From Bacillota bacterium (lineage in GTDB: Bacteria > Bacillota > Clostridia > Acetivibrionales > DSM-2933), in NCBI GenBank assembly GCA_030705945.1, contig JAUZPS010000109.1, positions 1 to 10,957 on the forward strand: a stretch of DNA of 10,957 nt, written 5' to 3'. This document shows positions 1-6,773 of the stretch, piece by piece. A model generated the notes under the pieces. It was given only the letters and a program-made list of their open reading frames with translations, ran no database searches and was not told the DNA's origin. The translations under genes and the position numbers were made by a program. Every line of letters starts with the position of its first letter. Position 1 is the first letter of the stretch.

Positions 1-98
1 AAAGCACTATTAATCTTACATTTGACGGAGCAAAATAACGAACGCTTTAACGTTATTTTGCGATAGGCAAATGTAAAAGATTAATTGCTTTTTATATA
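1..98. repeat. Hairpin repeat, copy A (MITE-like, probably cut by the window edge)
   Basis: This stretch is identical base for base to 6556-6653. It is a nested snap-back structure. The outer arms (1-24 and 68-98) pair with small bulges. The inner arms, GCAAAATAACG at 30-40 and CGTTATTTTGC at 51-61, pair perfectly around a 10-base loop. It holds no ORF of note. The structure and size fit a miniature inverted-repeat element, but there is no transposase here and the left end is missing, so the mobile nature is inferred. A structured RNA is the alternative. Confidence 0.75.
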
Positions 99-123
99 GT
101 ATCAAAAAAATAACTGGTCAACT

Positions 124-194
124 GGTCGTTTCAAAAACCCGATATGATGGGTTTTCGTCGTATAAACTTGAACAAGGAATTTTTTGAAACGCCC
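124..194 (-). repeat. GGGCGTTTCAA-ended short repeat, copy 1
   Basis: Read on the minus strand it starts GGGCGTTTCAA (184-194) and ends TTGAAACGACC (124-134), one mismatch from a perfect inverted terminus. It aligns along its whole length with the plus-strand copy at 7549-7620, sharing the internal TTCAAGTTT, a GAAAAC block and GGTTTTTGAAACG. Sequence just outside it (105-123) also matches 5589-5607, so a longer version of the element may exist. It abuts the end of the operon, and the TAA touching its terminus is the stop codon of the last gene. Confidence 0.8.
134..155 (-). terminator. Terminator-like hairpin inside repeat copy 1
   Basis: On the minus strand AAAACCC (149-155) and GGGTTTT (134-140) form a 7-bp stem around an 8-base loop. 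The stem runs into a five-T tract. It lies 40 bases beyond the stop codon at 195, so it is well placed to end the five-gene minus-strand unit. The stem is short and half of it is A-T, so strength is uncertain. Confidence 0.5.
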
Positions 195-1286
195 TTATAA
201 AAGTCCGACTTCAAGATTAATCGGCCTGCTCCCAATATTAATAACAGGCTCCTCCCAGTCCACCAAATATACCTTGCTTCTGTATTTAACGTGCTTAATT
301 TTCTGTAATACTACATTCATCGGATTATTTTCAAAAAGTCCATACATTATAAAATCAAATTTACTTGATTCTTGAGCTACTTTTCTTATAAATTCCTCCA
401 GCAATCCATAATCATCAACCTTTGAGCAAAACAACGCTATGCACGCGTAATTTGCGGATGTTTTTTCTTTCGGAAAAGATGGATAGCCCAACCATCGTGT
501 TGGAAACTTGCTTATGTATTTGAATATACCATTGTAGCCTGTTATTATATATTGTTTATAACTTTGCTGGTTCCAAACAGCGCAAGCAGCGACTATATCA
601 TTATTCTTATCTCTTAAAGTAAAAATATCTTCACTTTGCAAACCAGCTAAATCAATGCCTGAAGGAGAAAAATCACAGGATTTTAAATTTTCATTGTAGA
701 ATTCATTGAGTCCCTTTGTATTTCCTTTTTCCAAAAGATACTCCGGATTTCTAAAAACACTTTTCGGTTTCACGCCATTAAATAATCCTTTTTTGCCCGT
801 CGCAAAACAGTAAACGGTATAATTTCCTTGATACTTGTACTCAGGCATGTTCTTACGTTTCTTTTCAAGCATTTTCTGCGCGGTAATGTTTTCTTCCAGA
901 ATGGTTGTATAATAAATATCAACGAATTCGCGGGTCTCATCATGCAAAAACTTGTATACCTCTGATATATAGGGTGTACGCCTTCTGTATTCAGGAAGAA
1001 TTTTAAGTCCTGTGAGATACCCGACATTTTTTATATTTTCGTTAATATAAGCCTTTCTTATGACACAGCAGCCAATGGCGCATATATTGCCCCTCTCTTT
1101 ATCCCTGATAATCGGCAGAACTACCTTTTCCCCTTCAAGCATAAGGGATCTGTATGGATCAGGCCTTCTGGTATAAAGTACGGAAATACCACCGGTAAAT
1201 TCACCGCTTTCATATATTCCAAGTATCTCCTTGCTGTCATTCTCTGTCGCAAGTCCGAACTCAAATCTGTTATTTGGGGAGCTCAT
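195..1286 (-). CDS. Two-domain GNAT-type acyltransferase
   Basis: This is a 363-residue protein that looks like two GNAT folds in tandem. The N-terminal half carries a motif-A-like strand and turn, GLKILPEYRRRTPY (93-106), where acyl-CoA would bind. It is followed by a typical GNAT motif-B pattern, ILEENITAQKMLEKK (129-143). The C-terminal half (about 175-363) ends with another such pattern, GLFENNPMNVVLQKI. The usual R/Q-x-x-G-x-G/A loop is degenerate (RRRTPY), so CoA binding by the first domain is uncertain. The ATG is chosen because AGGGAGG sits 7 bases upstream. It overlaps the upstream radical SAM gene by 17 bp, so the two are probably translationally coupled. Its stop codon TAA is the sequence that borders repeat copy 1, so its C-terminus may have been trimmed by that insertion. 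It is the last gene of the operon. An acyl or aminoacyl transfer step in the pathway is inferred; the substrate is unknown. Confidence 0.8.
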   Translation of the reverse strand: MSSPNNRFEFGLATENDSKEILGIYESGEFTGGISVLYTRRPDPYRSLMLEGEKVVLPIIRDKERGNICAIGCCVIRKAYINENIKNVGYLTGLKILPEYRRRTPYISEVYKFLHDETREFVDIYYTTILEENITAQKMLEKKRKNMPEYKYQGNYTVYCFATGKKGLFNGVKPKSVFRNPEYLLEKGNTKGLNEFYNENLKSCDFSPSGIDLAGLQSEDIFTLRDKNNDIVAACAVWNQQSYKQYIITGYNGIFKYISKFPTRWLGYPSFPKEKTSANYACIALFCSKVDDYGLLEEFIRKVAQESSKFDFIMYGLFENNPMNVVLQKIKHVKYRSKVYLVDWEEPVINIGSRPINLEVGLL

Positions 1287-2601
1287 CTAGATTCCTCCCT
1301 ATAGGAACATTCATTTTTTCGTCTATTTCCTCTCCAAGCCTTAAGTTCATAGCCCAAAACAGAGACCACATCAAAGGGCTTGACCGCTTCATGCTGCTAA
1401 GACCTCTTGATAAAACCGTTGGAAGGCTTGAAAATTCCTTTCTTGAAAGCCTGCACAACCTGCTCAATTCCTCATGGGGCATGTTTTTTGGCTTAAATGC
1501 AAGTTCACCGTATTTGTAATTCCCGTCAAGCCACCATTTATCGTACAGAAGCCTGTCTTCCGCCTTCAATCTTTCATATAAAGCTGTTCCGGGAAACGGA
1601 AGCAAATGATTGAACGCAGCTGTGTAGAATTTATGCTTCTTCGCAAATTCAACCGTATCATGAAAAGTCCTAGCTGTATCTCCGTCATATCCGAAAACAA
1701 ACGTGGCATAAATCCCTATTCCGGCATCATGTATACGCTTAACCAGTTCATCCCGTTCTTTTAATACTATGTTCCATGACTTGTTCATTTGCCTCAGGCT
1801 CTCTTCTTCCAAAGACTCAAAGCCAATCAATATAAGCTCGCAGCCGCTTCTTTTCATACCTTTTAAGAGTTCGGCGTCTTTAGCCATGGAAAGAGTTCCC
1901 TGACCTGCCCACTTGATTTTCAAAGGCTCAACCTTTGCAAAAAGTTCCCTGGCGTTATTCTTATCTGCAACTAGATTGTCATCTACAAAAAAATAATACT
2001 TATGCGCATTTTGCTCTATATCACTTATTATACAGGAATGGTCCCTTTTATAATACTTACAGTTGTAATAGCCGGAGATTGCGCAAAACTCGCATGAATG
2101 GCAGCAGCCCCGCCCTGTCTCCACCAAAGATACAGGCAGGTATTTCTTGCCTTTGAAAATGCTTTTATCGGGGAGAACATTTGAATATGCTACTTCCCCT
2201 ATATATTTCTTTTTCATGCATCCGCTTTTGAAGTCTTCAAGGAGCCTGCCCCATACTTTCTCCGCATTTCCGATAATGATTGCGTCCGCTTGCATAGCTG
2301 CCTCATCAGGAAGTAAGGTAACATGGTAGCCTCCCATTACAACTGGCTTACCCCTTTTCTTAAACTCCTCAGCAATCAAATAGCTTCGTCTCGCCGTATA
2401 CGTTTCAACAGTTATTACGACCAAATCAGTATCCGTTTCATAATTGATAAGCTCTATCCTGTCGTCATAAAGTTCCGTCTCAAATTCATTAGGCGTAAGA
2501 GCCTTCAGAACAGCGATCGTCAATGGTTCCATCTTCCATGTTCCAATATATTTCTCACCCTGTTTTTTTCCTATGGCAGGCAAAATAAATGTTATTTTCA
2601 T
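1270..2601 (-). CDS. B12-binding-domain radical SAM protein (first of two paralogues)
   Basis: This 443-residue protein has the layout of the cobalamin-binding/radical SAM superfamily. An N-terminal Rossmann-like domain (1-125) includes MGGYHVTLLPDEA (89-101). It is followed by the radical SAM core with the CX3CX2C cluster motif C166, C170 and C173, and later LIGFESLEEES (258-268) and LLPFPGTALYERL (333-345), both usual in the family. The cysteines hold a [4Fe-4S] cluster that cleaves S-adenosylmethionine to a 5'-deoxyadenosyl radical. No DxHxxG motif is seen, so the mode of cobalamin binding, if any, is open. Methylation or rearrangement of an unactivated carbon is typical of the superfamily, but the reaction here cannot be read from sequence. 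The ATG start has AGAGG 8 bases upstream. It lies 38 bp after its paralogue and overlaps the GNAT gene downstream. Confidence 0.9.
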   Translation of the reverse strand: MKITFILPAIGKKQGEKYIGTWKMEPLTIAVLKALTPNEFETELYDDRIELINYETDTDLVVITVETYTARRSYLIAEEFKKRGKPVVMGGYHVTLLPDEAAMQADAIIIGNAEKVWGRLLEDFKSGCMKKKYIGEVAYSNVLPDKSIFKGKKYLPVSLVETGRGCCHSCEFCAISGYYNCKYYKRDHSCIISDIEQNAHKYYFFVDDNLVADKNNARELFAKVEPLKIKWAGQGTLSMAKDAELLKGMKRSGCELILIGFESLEEESLRQMNKSWNIVLKERDELVKRIHDAGIGIYATFVFGYDGDTARTFHDTVEFAKKHKFYTAAFNHLLPFPGTALYERLKAEDRLLYDKWWLDGNYKYGELAFKPKNMPHEELSRLCRLSRKEFSSLPTVLSRGLSSMKRSSPLMWSLFWAMNLRLGEEIDEKMNVPIGRNLDELPK

Positions 2602-2639
2602 CCTTTAACCTCTAAGCTTCATCTTCAATATCATTTAAA

Positions 2640-3998
2640 TTATCTTTTCAACATTCCTATATTATTTGAAGGGCTTGGAATATCGCTGTTATCGGTCATA
2701 ACCTCTCTTGTAAAAATAGAAAACTTTTTTGCGTAACCCCTGTATCCAAAATTAACAGGTAATGCCAATAATGGATTTGGATTGTTTATTCCCAGTCTTT
2801 TAATTATCGATTTGTATTTGTAGGTTTCCCTCCATGCCCACTCTATACCTGATTCCAGCTCTTCCTTTGTCATTTTCATGGGTTTGAACACGCAATGCTC
2901 TACATCATACATAGCCCAATTGCGCTCAATTATTCTGTTTTCTGCTTCAAGCTGTCTATAGAGCAGTGTTCCCGGGAAAGGCGTCAGTATTGAATACCTT
3001 GGCAGGTCAATCTTGGTCTTAATTACCATATCTACCGTTCTTTCGAAAACAGTAGTGTCCTCATCATCCCCTCCAAAAGCAAAACAGCCCTGTACTAATA
3101 TTCCTGCGTTGTGCAGCTTTTTCATGAGTTCGCCGTATTCCACAACCTTGTTTACGCCCTTTTTAATAAAACTCTGTGACGACTGGCTTATGGATTCAAA
3201 GCCTATCAATAAGCCTTTACACCCGCTTTTTTCGAAGACCTCAATCAATTCGTCATCAATTCCCACTGATGATGTAACCAATCCCAGCCATATTTTTTTA
3301 AGTGGAATCATCGCGGTAAAAAGTTCAATCGCATAAGCCCTGTCTACGATCAGATTTACATCCGGAAACAGAACTTCTTTTGAGTTTAGAGCCTCAATCT
3401 CGGCAATAACCTCCTTTACAGGACGCTTGTAAACAGTTTTACCAAAAGCCGCCGGGAAAGCGCAGAAGGTGCACGGAAGCGAACACCCTCGTATTGCTTC
3501 AACGCTGTTCATGGTCACATACCTTTTTTTATTGAGTAGCTCACGCTTTGGTATAGGTCTGTTCTCTATGGTGTAGTCATGCCCCTGGATATACCTTGAT
3601 TTTAGATTGCCGCTTACATAATCCCTCAGCATTTGAGGAAAGGTCTGCTCAGAAAAACCAACCATTACGACATCAGCATGCTGCGCCGCCTCATCCGGCA
3701 TAAGTGTTGGGTGAACCCCGCCCAATACAACTGTTTTTCCCATGCTTCTGAAATAATCCCCGTAAGCGTAACAGCGAGAAGATGTACCAGTGATGCATGT
3801 GATGCAGACAATATCACAATCCAACTGCAGCGGAATTTTACCTGCAGTCTCATCATGTATCACAACTTCCGCGTTGAATTCCTCCGGCACAAGAGCCGCC
3901 AGAGTCGTGAGTGTCAGCGGAGCATAATGCAGGGACTTTTTGAAACTTCCTTTAAATCTGTGCATCGCCCCTGCCGGAGCCAAAAATGCTATTTTCAA
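2640..3998 (-). CDS. B12-binding-domain radical SAM protein (second paralogue)
   Basis: This 452-residue protein has the same architecture as its neighbour. The N-terminal Rossmann-like domain contains LGGVHPTLMPDEA (92-104). The radical SAM core has CX3CX2C cysteines C172, C176 and C179 (GCSLPCTFC), GLLIGFESI (262-270) and LTPFPGTLLYRQL (338-350). The shared MKI-F opening and matching motif positions suggest that the pair arose by duplication. The start is TTG at 3998. This is supported by AAGGGGG 7 bases upstream and by the TTGA overlap with the stop codon of the GH3 gene, a classic coupled junction. The DxHxxG cobalamin ligand motif is absent; a HDETAG sequence (48-53) occupies the equivalent region. 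The two radical SAM enzymes probably act on the same scaffold at different steps, which is inference from their adjacency. Confidence 0.9.
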   Translation of the reverse strand: MKIAFLAPAGAMHRFKGSFKKSLHYAPLTLTTLAALVPEEFNAEVVIHDETAGKIPLQLDCDIVCITCITGTSSRCYAYGDYFRSMGKTVVLGGVHPTLMPDEAAQHADVVMVGFSEQTFPQMLRDYVSGNLKSRYIQGHDYTIENRPIPKRELLNKKRYVTMNSVEAIRGCSLPCTFCAFPAAFGKTVYKRPVKEVIAEIEALNSKEVLFPDVNLIVDRAYAIELFTAMIPLKKIWLGLVTSSVGIDDELIEVFEKSGCKGLLIGFESISQSSQSFIKKGVNKVVEYGELMKKLHNAGILVQGCFAFGGDDEDTTVFERTVDMVIKTKIDLPRYSILTPFPGTLLYRQLEAENRIIERNWAMYDVEHCVFKPMKMTKEELESGIEWAWRETYKYKSIIKRLGINNPNPLLALPVNFGYRGYAKKFSIFTREVMTDNSDIPSPSNNIGMLKR

Positions 3999-5551
3999 AT
4001 GTATTCCCCCTTAAATATTCTGTCCCATCCGCCATTTAAGGACAAATGAACAGGCTTGATATCTCCTAATCTTTGCCCCTTCTTCACGCATTCATTTATA
4101 TATTCATTTTCAGGATTGCCGGTCAGTCTATAAATTCTCAGTTCCTTAAGCTGCCCCAGTTTCCTGCAGTAATCATAATGGAAATTTTCTCTTAGCTTCC
4201 CCTCTATTTCTCTTAGCGCTCCATCAGAATTATTAAGTATTTTATCCGATTTAATATACAGGACATATCTGTCCTTTTCAGGCGCAAGCATATAAAAACT
4301 AGCTTCTATGCCAGATGTTTCAATTGAGTTTCTTATGAAGATTTCATTAAGTTTCTCACCAAACATATCACTAACTCTATCCTGTTTTCCGACAAATTTA
4401 ATCAACGGAAATACGCCGCTAAAGCCTGAAACTGTTATTATATCCTTGAGCGTATACCTGTAAAAACCGCCTGATGTCGTAATTATCACCGAATATTCAT
4501 GTCCCTTTTGAAGTTCATGCGCAAGATAAATTTTATTGTCTTCCATGGACAAAAACTCATAGAAATGAGAGTATACCGAAAGCCTTGCTCCCATTTCATT
4601 CATAATCGGAAAGGAAATAACGCCTTCGGTTGCTAAAAGTCCTTTTGGCTGTATCAACGCATCTGGAAATAGGTCCTTCAGCCTTTTAGCATATTCCATA
4701 GCGTTAGCGTCGCTCCAACAGCTTATTATTCCGAGCTTAGTCCATATTTTATTGTATTCTTTCTGAGTAATAAGCTTTCTTAATTGACTGCCTCTTTTTT
4801 TATCTTTTAAAGCGATATCCTCACACAGTCTATCACAGTTATCCTGAATATATTGCAATAGCAGAAGCATAAAAGTAGGGTTCCAGACTGAAATCAGGGT
4901 AAGGTTTCTACATTTAAGCAAATTCAGCGCTGTTTTATAATAAAATTCATCCATGCAGCTCTCTTTAGCAACTGATCCTGGAACTGCAAATATCATATCA
5001 ACAAGCCTTTTTTCAATTCCGCCTAAGTATTCGCTGTCTTCCTCAAACCCTACCGGTATACCACCTTCCGTGAACTTCTTTTTAGCAGTCGCGGGAGTAA
5101 TTGACCAATAGCTTTTTCCCCATTTAATTTTTTTATTTTCAGTATATAAATTATAAATCCAGGGCTTTAACGCCTTTTGAAATTCCTTTTTCAGAGAAGC
5201 TGTATATGGAATATACTTTGATGCTGAAATAGACCCGCTTGTAGGCTCAAGAAGCAAAACATCCTCTAGAGTGAGAATATTTTTTTCTCCTTTTTTAATT
5301 CTTTCTAAATATGCTTCATAATCCTCATAAGTTGTTAGCGGAACCCTATTTTGAAAATCGCTTATGCTTTTAATATTGTTAAATTCATATTTTTTCCCAT
5401 ACTCACAGGCTGAATTGGTATCAATAATTTCAAAGAGCTTTTTCTCTTGTAACTTATCAATATTTGAAGACTTGACAAAGCTTCTGTACTCATTTCTGTA
5501 CAAAAGGCAGCAGACTGAATTGATTATATAACACATCAAGCTTTCGAACAT
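3995..5551 (-). CDS. GH3-family acyl-acid amido synthetase (adenylate-forming)
   Basis: GH3 enzymes, best known from plants, activate a carboxylic acid with ATP as an acyl-adenylate and join it to an amine or amino acid. Counted from the ATG at 5551 the protein has 518 residues, near family length. It shows TSGS followed by SKYIPYT (104-117) as the phosphate-loop motif, ATEG (307-310), YRYTLKD (364-370) in place of the usual YRxGD, and the FVGKQDR...GEKLNE hinge region (387-403) leading into the C-terminal lid. An upstream in-frame TTG at 5575 would add eight residues, but it lies in repeat-derived sequence without a ribosome binding site. GGTGGAG stands just before the ATG, although the 3-base spacing is tight. 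It overlaps the next gene by 4 bp (TTGA). It is likely the amide- or ester-forming step of the cluster. The acid and amine partners are unknown. Confidence 0.88.
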   Translation of the reverse strand: MFESLMCYIINSVCCLLYRNEYRSFVKSSNIDKLQEKKLFEIIDTNSACEYGKKYEFNNIKSISDFQNRVPLTTYEDYEAYLERIKKGEKNILTLEDVLLLEPTSGSISASKYIPYTASLKKEFQKALKPWIYNLYTENKKIKWGKSYWSITPATAKKKFTEGGIPVGFEEDSEYLGGIEKRLVDMIFAVPGSVAKESCMDEFYYKTALNLLKCRNLTLISVWNPTFMLLLLQYIQDNCDRLCEDIALKDKKRGSQLRKLITQKEYNKIWTKLGIISCWSDANAMEYAKRLKDLFPDALIQPKGLLATEGVISFPIMNEMGARLSVYSHFYEFLSMEDNKIYLAHELQKGHEYSVIITTSGGFYRYTLKDIITVSGFSGVFPLIKFVGKQDRVSDMFGEKLNEIFIRNSIETSGIEASFYMLAPEKDRYVLYIKSDKILNNSDGALREIEGKLRENFHYDYCRKLGQLKELRIYRLTGNPENEYINECVKKGQRLGDIKPVHLSLNGGWDRIFKGEYI

Positions 5552-5576
5552 TTTCTCCACCAGCCCATTGTTCAAG

Positions 5577-5618
5577 TTTTAAAACGCCAAGCTAACCAGT
5601 TATTTTTTTGAAACGCCC
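5577..5618. repeat. GGGCGTTTCAA-ended short repeat, fragmentary copy 2
   Basis: The right end TTGAAACGCCC (5608-5618) is a perfect terminus of the family, followed by TTA as in copy 1. Its left part, TTCAAG-TTTTAAAACGCC (5571-5588), resembles the inner end of another copy. The segment CCAGTTATTTTTTT (5596-5609) recurs in reverse complement at 105-118. It fills most of the gap between the GNAT-like and GH3 genes and so separates the first gene from the tight four-gene block. Confidence 0.65.
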
Positions 5619-5661
5619 TTAGCTCGTGAACACACGCTCAGAATCGGAAGTAATTTTTCAA

Positions 5662-6381
5662 TCATTCCTTAACTGAAAATAACAGCCGCTTTGCAGTTTT
5701 GTTAAGGTTATCCGCTTTAAGGCTTGCAAGGCATACTACATCGTCACCGTTAATGTAACCCGGATTTATTTTATTAAAAAACTCTATATGCTTATCTTTA
5801 AGTTTTTGCTCCGTTATATCTGCAATACCTTCCTTAAGCCTGTCTTTGCCTTTCTTGTAACAGACAACTCCCTTATCTTCGTCATATTCATCAGGAAATT
5901 TTGCCTTACCTAAAGCATGCATTATTGATTGCTCATATGGTGGTGTTGCAATTTTATAATTTGGATAATACTCATTTAAAAATACAGGGAGAATTTTATA
6001 TGTTTTATAACCTTTTGATATAAGAAACCAATAAAATTTATCAAACTTTCTTCCAAATGTTATAAAATGCCTTACAAACACCTTATAAAGCTCCAGACTT
6101 CCCCAATAATCCCTGTCTATTATAGTATCACCCGAGAATACTCCGCGGATCGTTTCTTCTTCCAATTTTACTTCCATTAGTTTTTGTGTGGAGAACCCTT
6201 TTATTTCACCATCTTTATTATAAAGAAGAATACAGTAGTCCTTTTCGTCCAAATCCCTGAGGAACGCTGTTTTCATCATATTATCATAGTATTTGTTCAT
6301 GAGCGAGAACATGATATTTTTTTCAGCCTCGTAAAGTTTATTTACTTCTACGATTTTACCATAAATTGATATTATTATCAC
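5662..6381 (-). CDS. GNAT-fold-like protein of unknown substrate
   Basis: This 239-residue protein shows no signal peptide or membrane segment. Its layout recalls GNAT or autoinducer-synthase-like folds. A strand ending in DGEIKGFST (57-65) is followed by VFSGDTIIDRDYWGSLELYK (81-100), which would sit where the acyl-CoA loop lies. A further aromatic-rich strand comes next (FDKFYWFLISKGYKTYK, 113-129). The canonical R/Q-x-x-G-x-G/A motif is absent, so acetyltransferase activity is not shown and the assignment rests on overall pattern. The start is doubtful. The frame opens with GTG at 6381, but the only good ribosome binding site, AGGTGA, overlaps that codon. A rare ATA or ATT start a few codons later, or the ATG at residue 24, are alternatives. 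It is the first gene of the minus-strand cluster, 110 bp before the GH3 gene with repeat copy 2 in between, so co-transcription is likely but not certain. Confidence 0.7.
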   Translation of the reverse strand: MIIISIYGKIVEVNKLYEAEKNIMFSLMNKYYDNMMKTAFLRDLDEKDYCILLYNKDGEIKGFSTQKLMEVKLEEETIRGVFSGDTIIDRDYWGSLELYKVFVRHFITFGRKFDKFYWFLISKGYKTYKILPVFLNEYYPNYKIATPPYEQSIMHALGKAKFPDEYDEDKGVVCYKKGKDRLKEGIADITEQKLKDKHIEFFNKINPGYINGDDVVCLASLKADNLNKTAKRLLFSVKE

Positions 6382-6466
6382 CTGCCTGTTATGGTGTTTG
6401 AGTTATTGCAAAGGAAGATACCTAAACAAATCAGAAATCTTTTGAATGTATTTGACTCTTAGCAGT

Positions 6467-6545
6467 AAATTCCTTGTTCAAGTTTATATGACTAAAACCC
6501 ATTATATCATACAAAACTTGAACAAGGAATTTTTTGAAACTCCCT
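6467..6545 (-). repeat. GGGCGTTTCAA-type short repeat, palindromic copy 3
   Basis: The arms AAATTCCTTGTTCAAGTTT (6467-6485) and their exact reverse complement (6514-6532) form a 19-bp inverted repeat around a 28-base loop. In other copies this internal block occurs only once. The right end TTGAAACTCCC (6535-6545) is a one-base variant of the family terminus. The left terminus is missing. The copy therefore looks like two half-elements joined head to head. It lies upstream of the first gene of the cluster. Confidence 0.7.
6501..6509 (-). promoter_or_regulatory. Candidate extended -10 promoter for the gene cluster
   Basis: On the minus strand this reads TGATATAAT, a perfect TATAAT preceded by the TGn extension. 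It lies about 120 bp upstream of the first gene of the cluster, in the loop of repeat copy 3. No good -35 hexamer is present at 16-18 bp (TTCCTT at best), which an extended -10 can tolerate. Expression of the operon from a repeat-borne promoter is inferred. Confidence 0.4.
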
Positions 6546-6548
6546 AGC

Positions 6549-6655
6549 TATATAAAAAGCACTATTAATCTTACATTTGACGGAGCAAAATAACGAACGC
6601 TTTAACGTTATTTTGCGATAGGCAAATGTAAAAGATTAATTGCTTTTTATATATA
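6549..6655. repeat. Hairpin repeat, copy B (complete, MITE-like)
   Basis: The core 6556-6653 is identical to 1-98 and in the same orientation. Here both ends are visible: the outer arms 6549-6579 and 6623-6653 pair over about 30 bp with two small bulges. They begin and end in TATATA, which could include a TA target duplication. The inner arms 6585-6595 and 6606-6616 pair perfectly. It sits between the cluster and the MerR-type regulator gene and contains no coding capacity. Confidence 0.75.
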
Positions 6656-6720
6656 TAAGTTGCGAAAAAGATTTTACATTAACTTTAAAGTTTTATATAA
6701 AAAACAGCAATAATTTTTTA

Positions 6721-6751
6721 TTGACATTGACGTTACGTTAAGGTGTATATT
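6721..6751 (+). promoter_or_regulatory. MerR-type promoter/operator with 19-bp spacer
   Basis: The -35 TTGACA (6721-6726) and -10 TATATT (6746-6751) are separated by 19 bp, the overlong spacing that MerR-family activators correct by twisting DNA. The spacer holds the near-palindrome TTGACGTTACGTTAA (6727-6741), whose 7-base arms differ at one pair. It stands immediately upstream of the MerR-type gene, so autoregulation by that protein is strongly suggested. Confidence 0.85.
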
Positions 6752-6773
6752 TATATTGTCAGGAGGCGAGAAC

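Noticed and set aside
30..61. TTAACGTTA in the hairpin repeat resembles half of the MerR-type operator
   Set aside because: The match is limited to a short palindromic ACGTTA-like core and comes from the hairpin's own symmetry; there is no 19-bp promoter spacing around it.
1..98. Possible CRISPR-type repeat or riboswitch
   Set aside because: There are only two copies 6.5 kb apart with no regular spacers, and no known riboswitch core was recognised; the nested inverted repeat fits a miniature element better.
184..375. Plus-strand frame of 63 codons at the left edge, and similar plus-strand frames at 1274, 2323, 3013 and 3633
   Set aside because: They lie antisense within well-supported minus-strand genes, lack ribosome binding sites and show no recognisable domain.
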